From: Lathyrus oleraceus
Lineage: Eukaryota; Streptophyta; Magnoliopsida; Fabales; Fabaceae
Assembly (NCBI RefSeq): GCF_024323335.1
Contig: NC_066583.1
Span: forward strand, 412,188,031 to 412,252,030
Direction: 5' to 3'
Length of the DNA: 64,000 nucleotides
Below the pieces are notes generated by a model. The model had not been told where the DNA came from, did no database searches, and saw only the letters and a program-made list of their open reading frames with translations. Position 1 is the first letter of the stretch. Each line of letters begins with the position of its first letter. The translations under genes were made by a program, and so were the position numbers. Below, one piece after another: positions 1-9,600 of this stretch.

Positions 1-884
1 TTTTGAGTGTGTTTAACCTTTTTGTTTCTTTTGACGTCTCAGCGTCTCCTTCTCTTTGTGTTTGTATGACAGCTATTAGGCTCGAGTTCCAAACTCCCTT
101 TTAGTTTGTCAATCTGACAACCTTTTTCCTCTTTGTGTGTGTTTAGAGTCGGATGTAAGACCATCTATTGGCATTTTGTTTCCTTTTGTTGGGTTATTGT
201 TTGGAGTCGGATGTAAGACCATTTATTGGCATTCTGTTTCCTTGTGTGTGTTGTTTGTTTGGAGTCGGATGTAAGTCCATGTATTGGCATTTTGTTTCCT
301 TTTGTTTGGTTATTGTTAGGAGTTGGATGTAAGTCCATGGATTGGCATTCCGTTTCCTGTTGAGTTTTTCTTTTGACGTCTCAGCGTTTTTTTTTCGGTG
401 TTTTGTTTCGGCGTGCCTTAGCCGAACTACGACAGCTCGGATTCTCATTCCATATGAGATACGTAGGCATAGGATGCGATGTCCTAGCGAGCATGTTCCC
501 CATTTCCCCGAACTACGTTGACTCTGTTGTTTGTTTCTGACAAACTACGTAGGCCCAGGATGCGACATCCTGCCGAGTCCCCTTCCTCTATCTTCTTCCA
601 CCTATTTATTATTCCAGTGTGTGTGCATTTCTTTGAGCAGTTATTTAGCAACCTTATTCTATTCTTGTAAGCGTGGATCCCGTCGAGTACGACGGACGTG
701 AGGGGTGCTATTACCTTCCCCTTGCGTAACCGACTCCCGTACCTTGCAATCTCTGGTCGTAAGACCGTTCCTTTCCCTTTTCTTAGGTTAGTCCTGCGCT
801 TCCTTTCCGTCATAGGATGAATAGCGTCGGTGGCGGCTCTGTAAACTTGTTTTTTTCCCGCCGGTTGTTTTTCGCGTTGCGACA
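1..884 (+). repeat. 3' end of an A-family LTR (tail of preceding tandem unit)
   Basis: This stretch matches 2930-3807 and 15054-15912 base for base with few differences, so it is the terminal part of the same LTR. It holds the 58-bp minisatellite, two CTACG...CGTAG modules, the GGTGGCGGCTCTG sequence, and the LTR terminus ending in GCGACA at 884. No primer site follows; the next bases (CTAAATAAGG) belong to the Y LTR. It is best read as the tail of an A 3' LTR whose body lies left of the window. Minus-strand ORFs here recur in all three LTR copies and are not genes. Confidence 0.85.
145..376 (+). repeat. 58-bp minisatellite inside the A LTR, four units
   Basis: The units start at about 145, 203, 261 and 319, an exact 58-bp period. 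Each reads GGAGTCGGATGTAAG, then CCAT-TATTGGCAT-CTGTTTCCTT and a T/G-rich spacer. The same four-unit array recurs at about 3069-3300 and 15208-15420, so it is a fixed part of this LTR family. Confidence 0.85.
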
Positions 885-1132
885 CTAAATAAGGATATTC
901 ATTGGCTTGTTTTCGATTTTTATTTTCATCTCATTTTTATTTCATTAGGATATTATAATTAATCAAATGGTGGATTAACTGTTAAGGCCAACAAATAATT
1001 TACCTTATTTTCTAAAAGAAATTTGATTTTGGTCCAATACCAAATAGTCTTTCTCAAAGTATATTAATCCTAAATAAATTCAAATTCACCGTATTTAAAT
1101 AATATTCTCTTAACATTATTTAAATTAATTTT

Positions 1133-1978
1133 GATTGAAAAGGAGAATAGTAAGCCTCCACTTCACTATCTCTCGATTATTCGAATAATTGGCGTACGTC
1201 ATATTACTCGGATCTTCGTCATTCAATAAAAAACTCTATAAATTTAAAATCATTTCCCTGATTTAATTATAAATTCTAAAAGCTTTATTTTAATAATTAA
1301 TCTTTGAATGAAAAGGAGAATAGTAAGCATCTGCTTCACTATCTCTCGATTATCCGAATAATTGGCGTTCGCCACATTACTCGAATCTTCGTCATTCAAT
1401 AAAAACCCTAATAATCATACAAAATATAAAGCATATTCCTAAATTAAGGTAATACTCAAAATATATGTAAATTTTAAAACTTGGGATGAAAAAGGATATA
1501 GGAAGCCTCCGCTTCACTATTTCTCAATTACTCGAATGATTGGCGTACGCCACATCACTTGAATTCTTGTCACCCGATTAAATAAATCATTCAAATTCAA
1601 ATTATCTTCCTATATCAAATACAACATCTCGGGACATATCCTTTATAAATTAAATTTTGGATGAAAAAGAATGGGAGGCGTTCGCCTCACCATTTATTGA
1701 ATAATTGAATGATTGGCGCTCGCCACATTGTTCTGATTATCGACTTCCGATTAATACATTTTAATTAAACTTGGATAAAGGAATAAGTGGCGCACACCTC
1801 ATTATTCTTTCAATAAGCAAGTAGGAGGCGTACGCCTCACTACCGTGCATATTCAACATCCGCAAACAAACTTTCAAAATAATTTGAACGAAAAAAGGAG
1901 TAGAAGGCGGTCGCCTTATTATTCCTAGAAAGAATTAGACGATTGGTGTGCACCACATTGCTCAATCTTTTGTCGTTC
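1133..1978 (+). repeat. Array of about six structured repeat units in the Y LTR
   Basis: Units lie at 1133-1227, 1306-1397, 1483-1575, 1659-1750, 1774-1846 (divergent) and 1886-1978, spaced about 175 bp with AT-rich spacers. Each can pair as P1 (GAATGA with TCATTC), a long hairpin P2 (unit 2: GAGA-ATAGT-AAGCA with TGCTT-C-ACTAT-C-TCTC) and a second hairpin P3 (GATT, CGAATAAT, TGGCG with CGCCA-C-ATTACTCG, AATC). Stem sequences change between units with pairing kept. Perfect palindromes include TGGCGTACGCCA (1541-1552) and GAGGCGTACGCCTC (1825-1838). The role is unknown. Confidence 0.75.
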
Positions 1979-2244
1979 TTCAAAAAATATCTCAAACATG
2001 TTAAACTCAACTTCTCGCCCCCGAGCGACCAAAACCAGTCAAACAAAACATAAAACATATCAATTTAACTTGTCACCCCACGTGACCAAAACTCTTTTCA
2101 GAAAGAACACTGTTAATCCTTTCTAATGCGCATAACAAACCAACGCTTAAGCCTCCGCCGAGAGTAGACAAGTCAACATCTAGCCTTTAGGACGCGATCT
2201 ATACAACCATTCATTAAAAGAAACCAACAAAACCGTAGTTCTCC

Positions 2245-2316
2245 GAACTACGAATGATCTGACTTCCTTATTGCACCATAAGGATACGTAGGCACGAGAT
2301 TGCGAGATCTTGGCGA
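2245..2316 (+). other. CTACG/CGTAG module with hairpin, Y LTR
   Basis: GAACTACG is followed about 35 bases later by ATACGTAGGC, so CTACG can pair with CGTAG. Directly after comes CGAGAT-TGCGAG-ATCTTG, a six-pair hairpin with one wobble. Just upstream, CGTAGTTC-TCC-GAACTACG (2234-2252) forms a competing perfect eight-pair hairpin. The second Y copy (17236-17310) has CAGTAGTTC at the upstream arm. Confidence 0.6.
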
Positions 2317-2644
2317 GTACACTAATAAGAAACCTCTTTTTCCCCCTTCCCGAGGTTTCCATCCATCTCTATTATCAAATCCTTATCACTTGAAGAAAGT
2401 GAATAACATTCAACTAACATTCAAATAGCAAATTGGACTAAAAGGTTCCCGTTGAGTACAACGGACGTGAGGGGTTCTAATACTTTTCCCTTGTGTAATC
2501 GACTCCCGAACCCGAATATGGTTGCGACGACCATTATTCTAATTTCTAAAAGGTTTTATAGATATTTTCCTATTCCTTCATTGGGATAAATAAAGTTCGG
2601 TGGCGACTCTGTTCGAACTAATTTTTCCGCGACCATTGCGAGGA

Positions 2645-3807
2645 ATCTTATTTTTCTGTGTGTGTTTTGCTTGACAGCTATTAGGTCCGAGTTCCAGACT
2701 CCCTATTAGTTTGTCGTCGCCCTTTTTCTTTTTAAACCTGTTTGTCTCTTTTGACGTCTCAGTGTCTCTTTGTGGTGGTGTGGTAACTATTAGGTCCAAG
2801 TTCCAGACTCCCTATTAGTTTGTTTCTCCCCTGTTAAGGGGAACTACGTCGCCCTGATTCTCATACCAGATGAGATACGTAGGCAGGAAATCGAGCAAGA
2901 TCTCTCCGGGCAACCTTTTCTTTTTTTGAGTGTGTTCAACCTTTTTGTTTCTTTTGACGTCTCAGCGTCTCCTTCTCTTTGTGTTTGTGTGACAGCTATT
3001 AGGCTCGAGTTCCAGACTCCCTTTTAGTTTGTCAATCTGACAACCTTTTTCCTCTTTGTGTGTGTTTGAAGTCGGATGTAAGACCATCTATTGGCATTCT
3101 ATTTCCTTTTGTTGGGTTATTGTTTCGAGTCGGATGTAAGACCATCTATTGGCATTCTGTTTCCTTGTGTGTGTTGTTTGTTTGGAGTCGGATGTAAGTC
3201 CATGTATTGGCATTCTGTTTCCTTTTGTTTGGTTATTGTCAGGAGTTGGATGTAAGTCCATGGATTGGCATTCCGTTTCTTGTTGAGGTTTTCTTTTGAC
3301 GTCTCAGCGTTTTTTTTTCCGGTGTTTTGTTTCGGCGTGCGTTAGCCGAACTACGACAGCTCTGATTCTCATTCCAGATGAGATACGTAGGCATAAGATG
3401 CGATGTCCTAGCGAGCTTGTTCCCATTTCCCCGAACTACGTCGACTCTGATGTTTGTTTCTGACAAACTACGTAGGCCCAGGATGCGACATCCTGCCGAG
3501 TCCCCTTCCTCCATCTTCTTCCACCTGTTTATTATTCCAGTGTGTGTGCATTTCTTTGAGCAGTTATTTAGCAACCATATTCTATTCTTTTGAGCGTGGA
3601 TCCCGTCGAGTACGACGGACGTGAGGGGTACTAATACCTTCCCCTTGCGTAATCGACTCCCGTACCTTGCAATCTCTGGTCGTAAGACCGTTCCTTTCCC
3701 TTTTCTTAGGTTAGTTCTGCGCTTCCTTTCCGTCATAGGATGAATAGCGTCGGTGGCGGCTCTGTAAACTTGTTTTTTTTTCGCCGGTTGTTTTTTGCGT
3801 TGCGACA
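2645..3807 (+). repeat. Element A 5' LTR, left-truncated
   Basis: It matches 14788-15912 of the 3' LTR and ends in TTGCGTTGCGACA, immediately before the primer site. Only the last 1.16 kb of an LTR of about 3.9 kb is present. The start is the duplication junction with Y, sharing the bases TTTTTC. It contains three GACAGCTATTAGG-type direct repeats, the 58-bp minisatellite (about 3069-3300) and CTACG/CGTAG modules near 2841, 3349 and 3432. Confidence 0.85.
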
Positions 3808-3809
3808 GC

Positions 3810-3829
3810 TGGAGACTCTGCTGGGGACC
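3810..3829 (+). promoter_or_regulatory. Primer binding site, element A
   Basis: TGGAGACTCTGCTGGGGAC begins two bases after the LTR end. It matches the PBS of elements B and C in this window except for an A in place of C at the fourth base. Tat/Ogre elements are known to use an arginine tRNA. Confidence 0.8.
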
Positions 3830-4976
3830 GAAGTTGACCTCTTGTTGGTCGATATTCCCTAAGCGAGTCAATCCTAACGCTCTTTAGAGTAGTTTTGGTT
3901 GCTTTTACTGCTTCGTTTATTGCATTTATGATTATTATACCGTGATTGTGTATATTTGCATATATGTTTGCATGCATCATATTATTATTGTGCTGGATTT
4001 TGGACAGGTTTGGTTCCTTTGATTTTGGGTGGGTGTTTTGAGTGGGGCTAAAACCCAGACCCGAGTATACACCTAGGATTAGCGTGGTCTCACGTCTCCT
4101 CACATGTTGGATCAACATGTTGTTGCGACGTGACATACCACAGCCGGACGAGGTTCATCTGAGAGAGCTCTTCCGGGTGGAGTAGTCCACTTTGGTTGGG
4201 TTACCTCTTTTGAGCTGTTGACTTCGGTGACCGTTCTTTCCCGGATCTTTGGTTTAGAGGATCTTATGAGAGCTGCAACGACACACCCGAAAGGGCAAAC
4301 CCGTTGAGTATCTTGTCCAATTGTCGAGACCGTTATCCACCTTAGGATGACCTTATTAGAATTCACCTGTGAGGGGAGGGTTTGATTCTTACAGATGCAG
4401 ATTTTCTTGGTGACTATTTGATGGTGACTTTGGTTCAGTCGGATTTATGGATATTTATTTCTGAGACGTCGGAGTTATGTCTGTGGTATTTATCAGCGGG
4501 TTCCGTTTATTTCGGATCCCCGGGTTGAATTTGGGGTTGCTTGTCTATTTGGTTAGTGATTTACCAGTGATGATGGTGGTATATCCTCAGGTTCCGTTTA
4601 TTTCGGAACCCCGAGTTGTATTTATGGTTACTCAGTTCCTCAGATGGTTGTGATCAGTTCAGAGACCGGAACTTCCACACAGTTGATGTTCATATTATTT
4701 GGAGGATGGCACTGTGACTTGCATTCATGCATCTGCATCATTCCCATTTTGCATTCATATGCATCTAACTCATGTCTATCCATAATCAGGGTACATTCTC
4801 GATTGAGATTCTGGTTGATAGACATCCTGATGTCAGAATGTTATTGTCAAATTATTATCCGTCTCGATGAAGCCAGAATCGAAGGACAGAATGTTCCTCA
4901 TACGGATAGACATTGCATTCATGCGTGAGTCATAATAACCTGTCTTCTGTTTTGTAGGTGTCAGTTTCTAATATGT
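3830..4976 (+). other. Leader of element A, no gene seen
   Basis: About 1.1 kb of non-coding leader between the PBS and gag. No DUF7745-type ORF1 is present, unlike elements B and C. A short direct repeat stands out: a GGTTCCGTTTATTTCGG motif near 4500 and near 4590, each followed by a CCCCGRGTTG run. The many short ORFs in both strands look like chance. Confidence 0.6.
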
Positions 4977-6773
4977 TTGATTGACTCAGGAATCATTGCT
5001 CGCGCATGCAGAATCATCCTTCTGCACGTAGCTCGTCCGCACAGATACCCTACCAGGCGCAACAAATCCAAACTGGTGGATTCAACCAACGCTGACATTC
5101 TCGAGCTGAAAGAGAAGATGAGTGAGTTGGTCAACGTCATGCAAGGGTTCGCCTTGGGGCAGAAGGCACTTGTTGAGAAGGTGGAAAAGCTTAAGCGGGC
5201 TTCGGCTGCCAATAGTGGCAATAATCAGAAGGGTGTTTCCAACAATGGTCTCGGTGGTTCTAGGGATGGTGGTGATCCCAGAAGGAAGGCGACTACTGCT
5301 GGTGTAGTGATCAACAATGGGGGAGGTTTTGGTTTCGCTACAGGCGGAGGGCCAGGTCCTGTAGGAAATAATCTGAAGGATAATCAGTTTCCTTCTTTCT
5401 TTGGGGCCATGGAGGATAAAGAGGAAGATCAGTTCTCTGTGCTGAACGAACAGTTTGGTCAGTGGGGTGTTCAACCACCGAATAAAGAGATTCAGGCACT
5501 AGCAGAGAAGATCAGGGCTCTGGAAAGCCATGCTACTCCTGGGGCTATCAACATGACAAACATGGGGCTAGTTGAGGGGATTGTGATCCCGCAGAAGTTT
5601 AAAGTGCCCACGTTTGATAAATACAATGGGAGTTCTTGCCCGGAAACTCATCTTCAGGCCTTTGTCCGAAAAATATCTGCCTATACAATGGATCAGAAGC
5701 TCTGGATGTACTTCTTCCAGGACAGCTTGTCTGGGGGGTCTCTGGAGTGGTATACCAAGTTGAGATCATCGGATATCAAGAACTGGCAGGATTTGGGAGA
5801 AGCTTTCTTTAAACAGTACCAGTTCAATGCTGACATGGCTCCTAGCCGTACCCAGTTGCAGGGTATGTCTCAGAAGCCGAATGAAGGGTTTAAAGAATAT
5901 GCGCAGAGGTGGAGGGAGTTGGCTTCCAGAGTTCAACCTCCGTTGGTGGATAGGGAAATGTCTTATCTGTTCATGGGTACCCTGCAGGGGACTTTTGCTG
6001 AGAAAATGGTGGGTTGTCCCGTCACTGGTTTTACAAACATTGTGGTGGCAAGGGAGAGAATTGAAAGCTGGCTGAGAATGGGGAAAATACAGGGAAATGC
6101 TCCGTCATCTGGAGTAAAGAAGCTATTTGGGAACGGTCAGCGCAAGAATGAGGGTGAATCGAGTGTTGTGTATGCCCAGAGAGGACACGGTAGGGATCGT
6201 TACTACCGGCACACTGCTGCGGTAACAATTCCTACTGGTAATCAATCGGTACAACAGCAACATCAGCCACCTCAACAGAGAGCACAGAGAACTGGGTACC
6301 AAGTGAGAGGAAGGATGGCAGATTGTCAGTTTGATAGGCCACCCGTGACATATGCTTTTCTATTTAAGAAGTTGATGGATCTTGGGTTGGTTCAGTCGAG
6401 GACGATGGCTCCGGTAAGACCAGATCAGAGGCCTGCCAGTTATGATGAGAACGCCAAGTGTGAATTCCATTTTGGTACACTAGGGCATAACATTGAGGGT
6501 TGTAGAGCTTTTAAGCATGTTGTCCAAGATTTGGTAGACTCCAAGGCCATCAACTTTGCACCATCGCCGAATGTTAATGCTAATCCCATGTCGGCGCATG
6601 GTCAGGTGATGGTGGGTGCAATTGCTGAGGATTCAGATCACGTCTGTGCGGTGGGTGAAGAAATTGACAGTGACTGCGAGCTGGATTCGTGGATAAAACC
6701 GTGCGTACCAGGGATGGAGATCCAGAACTGGAAGGCCGAAAAGATCATCACTGTCACTCTGCAAGAAGAGTAG
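4977..6773 (+). CDS. gag: Gag polyprotein of element A (598 aa, intact; protease lost)
   Basis: Capsid/nucleocapsid precursor that would package the retrotransposon RNA in the cytoplasm. The N-terminus is basic (RYPTRRNKSK near residue 23) and followed by a coiled-coil-like stretch. The central part is a Retrotrans_gag capsid domain, with landmarks IPQKFKVPTFDKYNG, YFFQDSLSGG, LEWYTKL and FKEYAQRWRELA (about 205-320). After a Q-rich linker (about 410-440) comes a variant zinc knuckle CEFHFGTLGHNIEGC (about 493). The expected protease region between knuckle and C-terminus is absent, yet the frame stays open to LQEE-stop. The ATG at 4977 is the first in frame; an upstream start is possible. The final stop lies inside the predicted intron donor (6770), so spliced RNA would continue into pol. 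It is the only undamaged long ORF in the window. Confidence 0.85.
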   Translation: MIDSGIIARACRIILLHVARPHRYPTRRNKSKLVDSTNADILELKEKMSELVNVMQGFALGQKALVEKVEKLKRASAANSGNNQKGVSNNGLGGSRDGGDPRRKATTAGVVINNGGGFGFATGGGPGPVGNNLKDNQFPSFFGAMEDKEEDQFSVLNEQFGQWGVQPPNKEIQALAEKIRALESHATPGAINMTNMGLVEGIVIPQKFKVPTFDKYNGSSCPETHLQAFVRKISAYTMDQKLWMYFFQDSLSGGSLEWYTKLRSSDIKNWQDLGEAFFKQYQFNADMAPSRTQLQGMSQKPNEGFKEYAQRWRELASRVQPPLVDREMSYLFMGTLQGTFAEKMVGCPVTGFTNIVVARERIESWLRMGKIQGNAPSSGVKKLFGNGQRKNEGESSVVYAQRGHGRDRYYRHTAAVTIPTGNQSVQQQHQPPQQRAQRTGYQVRGRMADCQFDRPPVTYAFLFKKLMDLGLVQSRTMAPVRPDQRPASYDENAKCEFHFGTLGHNIEGCRAFKHVVQDLVDSKAINFAPSPNVNANPMSAHGQVMVGAIAEDSDHVCAVGEEIDSDCELDSWIKPCVPGMEIQNWKAEKIITVTLQEE

Positions 6774-7046
6774 TATTTCTGTTTTTCAATTCTGTTTGCA
6801 TGAAAGCCATACGTTTTGCCCGAAACGTAATGGTTCATTGTAAGGGCCACCTCACGTGTTTCATTTTGCATTGTTTGCATCATTAATAAAAGGATGTTTT
6901 TCGCATTGAAAGCGGTGTTCCCTGTTTTTCATTTATTTTTGCAGTTTAAAAAATAAACAATAAAAATGGCAATGTTTGTTTTCATTTTCCTTTTAATTTG
7001 CTTAGCTCCGGTTCTAAACGCAATGCATGAATCAACATTCATGCAG
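6770..7046 (+). other. Predicted intron between gag and pol, element A
   Basis: Donor GAAGA|GTAGTATT and acceptor TTCATGCAG|ATGCG. Joining GAAGA to ATGC gives Q-E-E-C-D-H-S-P-D-L-I-Y-N-N-P-I-T-P-S in the pol frame, which aligns with the K-P-I-E-Y-N-D-P-T-P-S segment at the same place in B, C and F. The unspliced message stops at TAG, whose first two bases overlap the donor. Ogre elements are known to carry a spliced intron at this position; here it is predicted from sequence only. Confidence 0.7.
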
Positions 7047-9401
7047 ATGCGATCATTCTCCGGATCTCATATATAACAATCCTATTACACCCTCATATGA
7101 CTTCGGCAATCTGATCTATCATGCCGAAGAAGAAGGCGAAGAAGATTGTGAACTGCGGGAGGAATTAGCCAGGTTGAGACAAGAGGAGAAGGTGATTCAA
7201 CCGCACGAGGAGCAAGTTGAGCTTGTTAATTTGGGTACCGAGGAGGACAGAAAAGAAGTAAAGGTTGGGGCTGCTTTGGAGGTGAATGTCAAGAGCAGAA
7301 TGGTAGCACTGTTGAAAGAGTATGTTGATATCTTCGCCTGGTCCTATCAGGATATGCCAGGGTTGGATACCGATATTGTTGTGCACATGTTACCATTGAA
7401 AGCAGACTGCCCTCCAGTGAAGCAGAAGTTGCGCCGAACTCGACCCGAGATGGCCATGAAAATCAAAGAGGAAGTACAGAAGCAGTTGGATGCTGGTTTC
7501 CTCGCTGTTACTAATTATCCGCCTTGGGTCGCAAATATTGTGCCGGTGCCGAAGAAGGATAGAAAGGTGAGGATGTGTGTGGACTACCGGGATTTGAACA
7601 GAGCTAGTCTGAAAGATGATTTCCCATTACCTCACATCGATGTTTTGGTAGATAATACAACTCAATTCTCGGTGTTTTCCTTCATGGATGGCTTTTCTGG
7701 CTATAATCAAATTAAAATGTCGCCAGATGATATGTAGAAAACAACGTTCATCACACCTTGGGGAACTTTTTGCTATAAGGTGATGCCATTCGGTCTCAAG
7801 AACACCAGAGCCACGTATCAGAGGGCTATGGTGACTTTGTTTCATGATATGATTCATCATGAAATTGAATGCTATGTTGATGACATGATAGCAAAGTCCC
7901 AAACAGAAGAGGGGCATTTGGTAGACCTGGCCAAGCTGTTTGACCGGTTGAGACAATTCAAATTGAGGTTGAATCCGAATAAGTGCACTTTCGGGATGCG
8001 GTCCGGTAAGTTGCTGGGGTTTATTGTAAGTGAAAGAGGAATCGAGGTTGATCCTGCTAAAGTAAAAGCAATACAAGAAATGCCTGAACCGAGGACAGAG
8101 AGAGAGGTTCGTGGTTTCTTAGGTAGATTGAACTATATTTCACGGTTCATATCTCATCTAACAGCCACGTGTGAACCCATATTCAAGTTATTGAGAAAAG
8201 ATTAAACGGTCAGGTGGAATAATGATTGCCAAGCGGCATTTGAAAAAATAAAAGAATATTTGCAGGAGCCTCCGATTCTGATGCCTCCTGTGGAGGGACG
8301 ACCGTTAATTCTGTACTTGACGGTCCTCGAGGGGTCTATGGGGTGTGTATTGGGGCAGCATGACGAGTCTGGTCGAAAAGAGCATGCAAATTACTACCTT
8401 AGCAAAAAGTTTACCGGCTGTGAAACAAGATATTCACGGCTTGAGAAAACTTGATGTGCTTTGGCATGGGCTGCTCGCCGACTGAGACAGTATATGGTGG
8501 TTCATACCACTTCGTTGATTTTCAAGATGGATCCGATCAAGTATATCTTTGAGAAGCCAGCATTGACCGGACGGGTTGCGAGATGGCAAATGATTTTGTC
8601 TGAGTACGATATTCAGTATACCTCTCAGAAAGCAATCAAGGGGAGTGTATTGTCTGATTACCTTGCCCAGCAACCCATTGAGGATTATCAACCGATGAAG
8701 TTTGAGTTCCCTGGTGAGGATATCAGGTTTCTCAAATCTAAAGATTGTGAGGAACCAATCCCGGAGGAGGGGCCTGACCCTGAATCCATACGGATTTTGA
8801 TGTTTGATGGGGCCGTTAACGTGGACGGTAACGGAGTTGGTGCTGTTTTGGTTACGCCGAAAGGATCCCACATTCCTTTTGCTGCCCGGCTAACGTTTGA
8901 ATGCACCAACAATGTGGCTGAATGCGAAGCTCGTGTCCTGGGTATCGAACCTTGGTGCGTACATCTACTGGGGCAACGCCTTTCTCGCTTGTGTATGAGA
9001 TGGAAGCTGTGCTACCAATTGAGGTCCAGATTCCTTCGTTGAGAGTCCTGATGGACGTGAAATTGGAAGAAGCTGAATGGGTAAGGACTCAGTATGGAGA
9101 GTTGAGCCTGATTGAGGAAAAGAGGTTGGCGGCCATTTGTCAGGGACAGTTGTACCAGCAGCGGATGAAGCGTGCTTTTGACCGAAAGGTGCGACCTCGT
9201 ATGTATCATGTGGGAGATATGGTGTTGAAAAGGATCCTTCCTCCTCAGAACGATCGTCGGGGCAAGTGGACACCCAATTATGAAGGTTCATTCGTGGTCA
9301 AGAAGGTTTTCTCTGGAGGAGCCTTGTTGTTGACGACCATGGATGGTGAGGATTTTCCATCCCCTGTAAATGCGGACGTAGTTAAAAAATACTTCGTATA
9401 A
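7047..9401 (+). pseudogene. pol: Pol remnant of element A (RT, RNase H, integrase C-end)
   Basis: Reverse transcriptase, RNase H and integrase tail of a Ty3/gypsy polyprotein. RT landmarks are VCVDYRDLN-type MCVDYRDLNRAS (about 7573), FSFMDGFSGYNQI and the catalytic YVDDMIAKS (about 7873). RNase H follows (YLTVLEGSMGCVLGQ, then FDGAVN). In-frame stops sit at 7735-7737, 8203-8205 and 8452-8454. Near 8945 the second RNase H domain (after AECEARVLGIE) jumps straight into the end of integrase (GYRTLVRTSTGATP), deleting the HHCC and DDE core and shifting the frame. The shared bases CTGGGTATCGAA-like at both sides suggest microhomology deletion. The tail ends KKYFV-stop, as in C. Dead. Confidence 0.88.
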
Positions 9402-9410
9402 GAGACCCGT

Positions 9411-9600
9411 TGGACGAAAAGAATAAAATAGTCCAGGCAAAAATGGGCATCCTGGCGAACCGAAAAAAATGAAAAGGTTCGGGCAAAAATTAGGGATAAA
9501 AAGGAAAAAAACTGTACACCCGGCAAGTCGAAAACCCCACAAGGGCGGCTTGGGAAAAAAAGGGTATCCCGGTGGACTAAAAACCCGAAAGGGCGGTCCA
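9411..9600 (+). other. Tandem covarying hairpins after pol, element A
   Basis: Four consecutive hairpins, most followed by AGG(C)AAAAA. Outer stems: TGGAC/GTCCA (9411-9435), CGAACC/GGTTCG (9456-9481), CAAGTC/GGCTTG (9524-9552) and TGGACT/GGTCCA (9573-9600). The last has an inner CCC-GAAA-GGG core (GNRA-type tetraloop) and the third CCC-CACAA-GGG. Element C has three such hairpins at the same place (36735-36884) with different stem sequences. This looks like a conserved RNA element of unknown role. Confidence 0.7.

Larger units (their letters stand above)
885..2644 (+). repeat. Y-family LTR fragment, copy 1
   Basis: It matches 15914-17640 closely. Its end resembles other Tat/Ogre LTR ends: GAACTACG...TACGTAGGC, ACGGACGTGAGGGGT, TAATCGACTCCCG, GGATAAATAAAGTTCGGTGGCGACTCTG. 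The last bases of the LTR (present in copy 2 up to GATGCGACA) are missing here because the sequence switches at TATTTTTC into the A LTR. The Y LTR start is not in the window. The A LTR to the left seems to have inserted into Y, since the flank begins CTAAA directly after the CA end at 884. There is no coding potential. Confidence 0.75.

Noticed and set aside
484..885. Minus-strand ORF of 133 codons, with homologues at 3239-3871 and 15595-15873
   Set aside because: It recurs only because the LTR end is repeated three times; the sequence is the antisense of conserved LTR motifs and minisatellite, with no protein-like domain.
1133..1978. CRISPR-like array
   Set aside because: Repeats are degenerate, about 95 bases with AT-rich spacers that are themselves related, in a plant LTR; no cas genes.
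3801..3829. A tRNA gene near the PBS sequences
   Set aside because: Only the 18-20 bases complementary to a tRNA 3' end are present; no cloverleaf or A/B boxes were seen.
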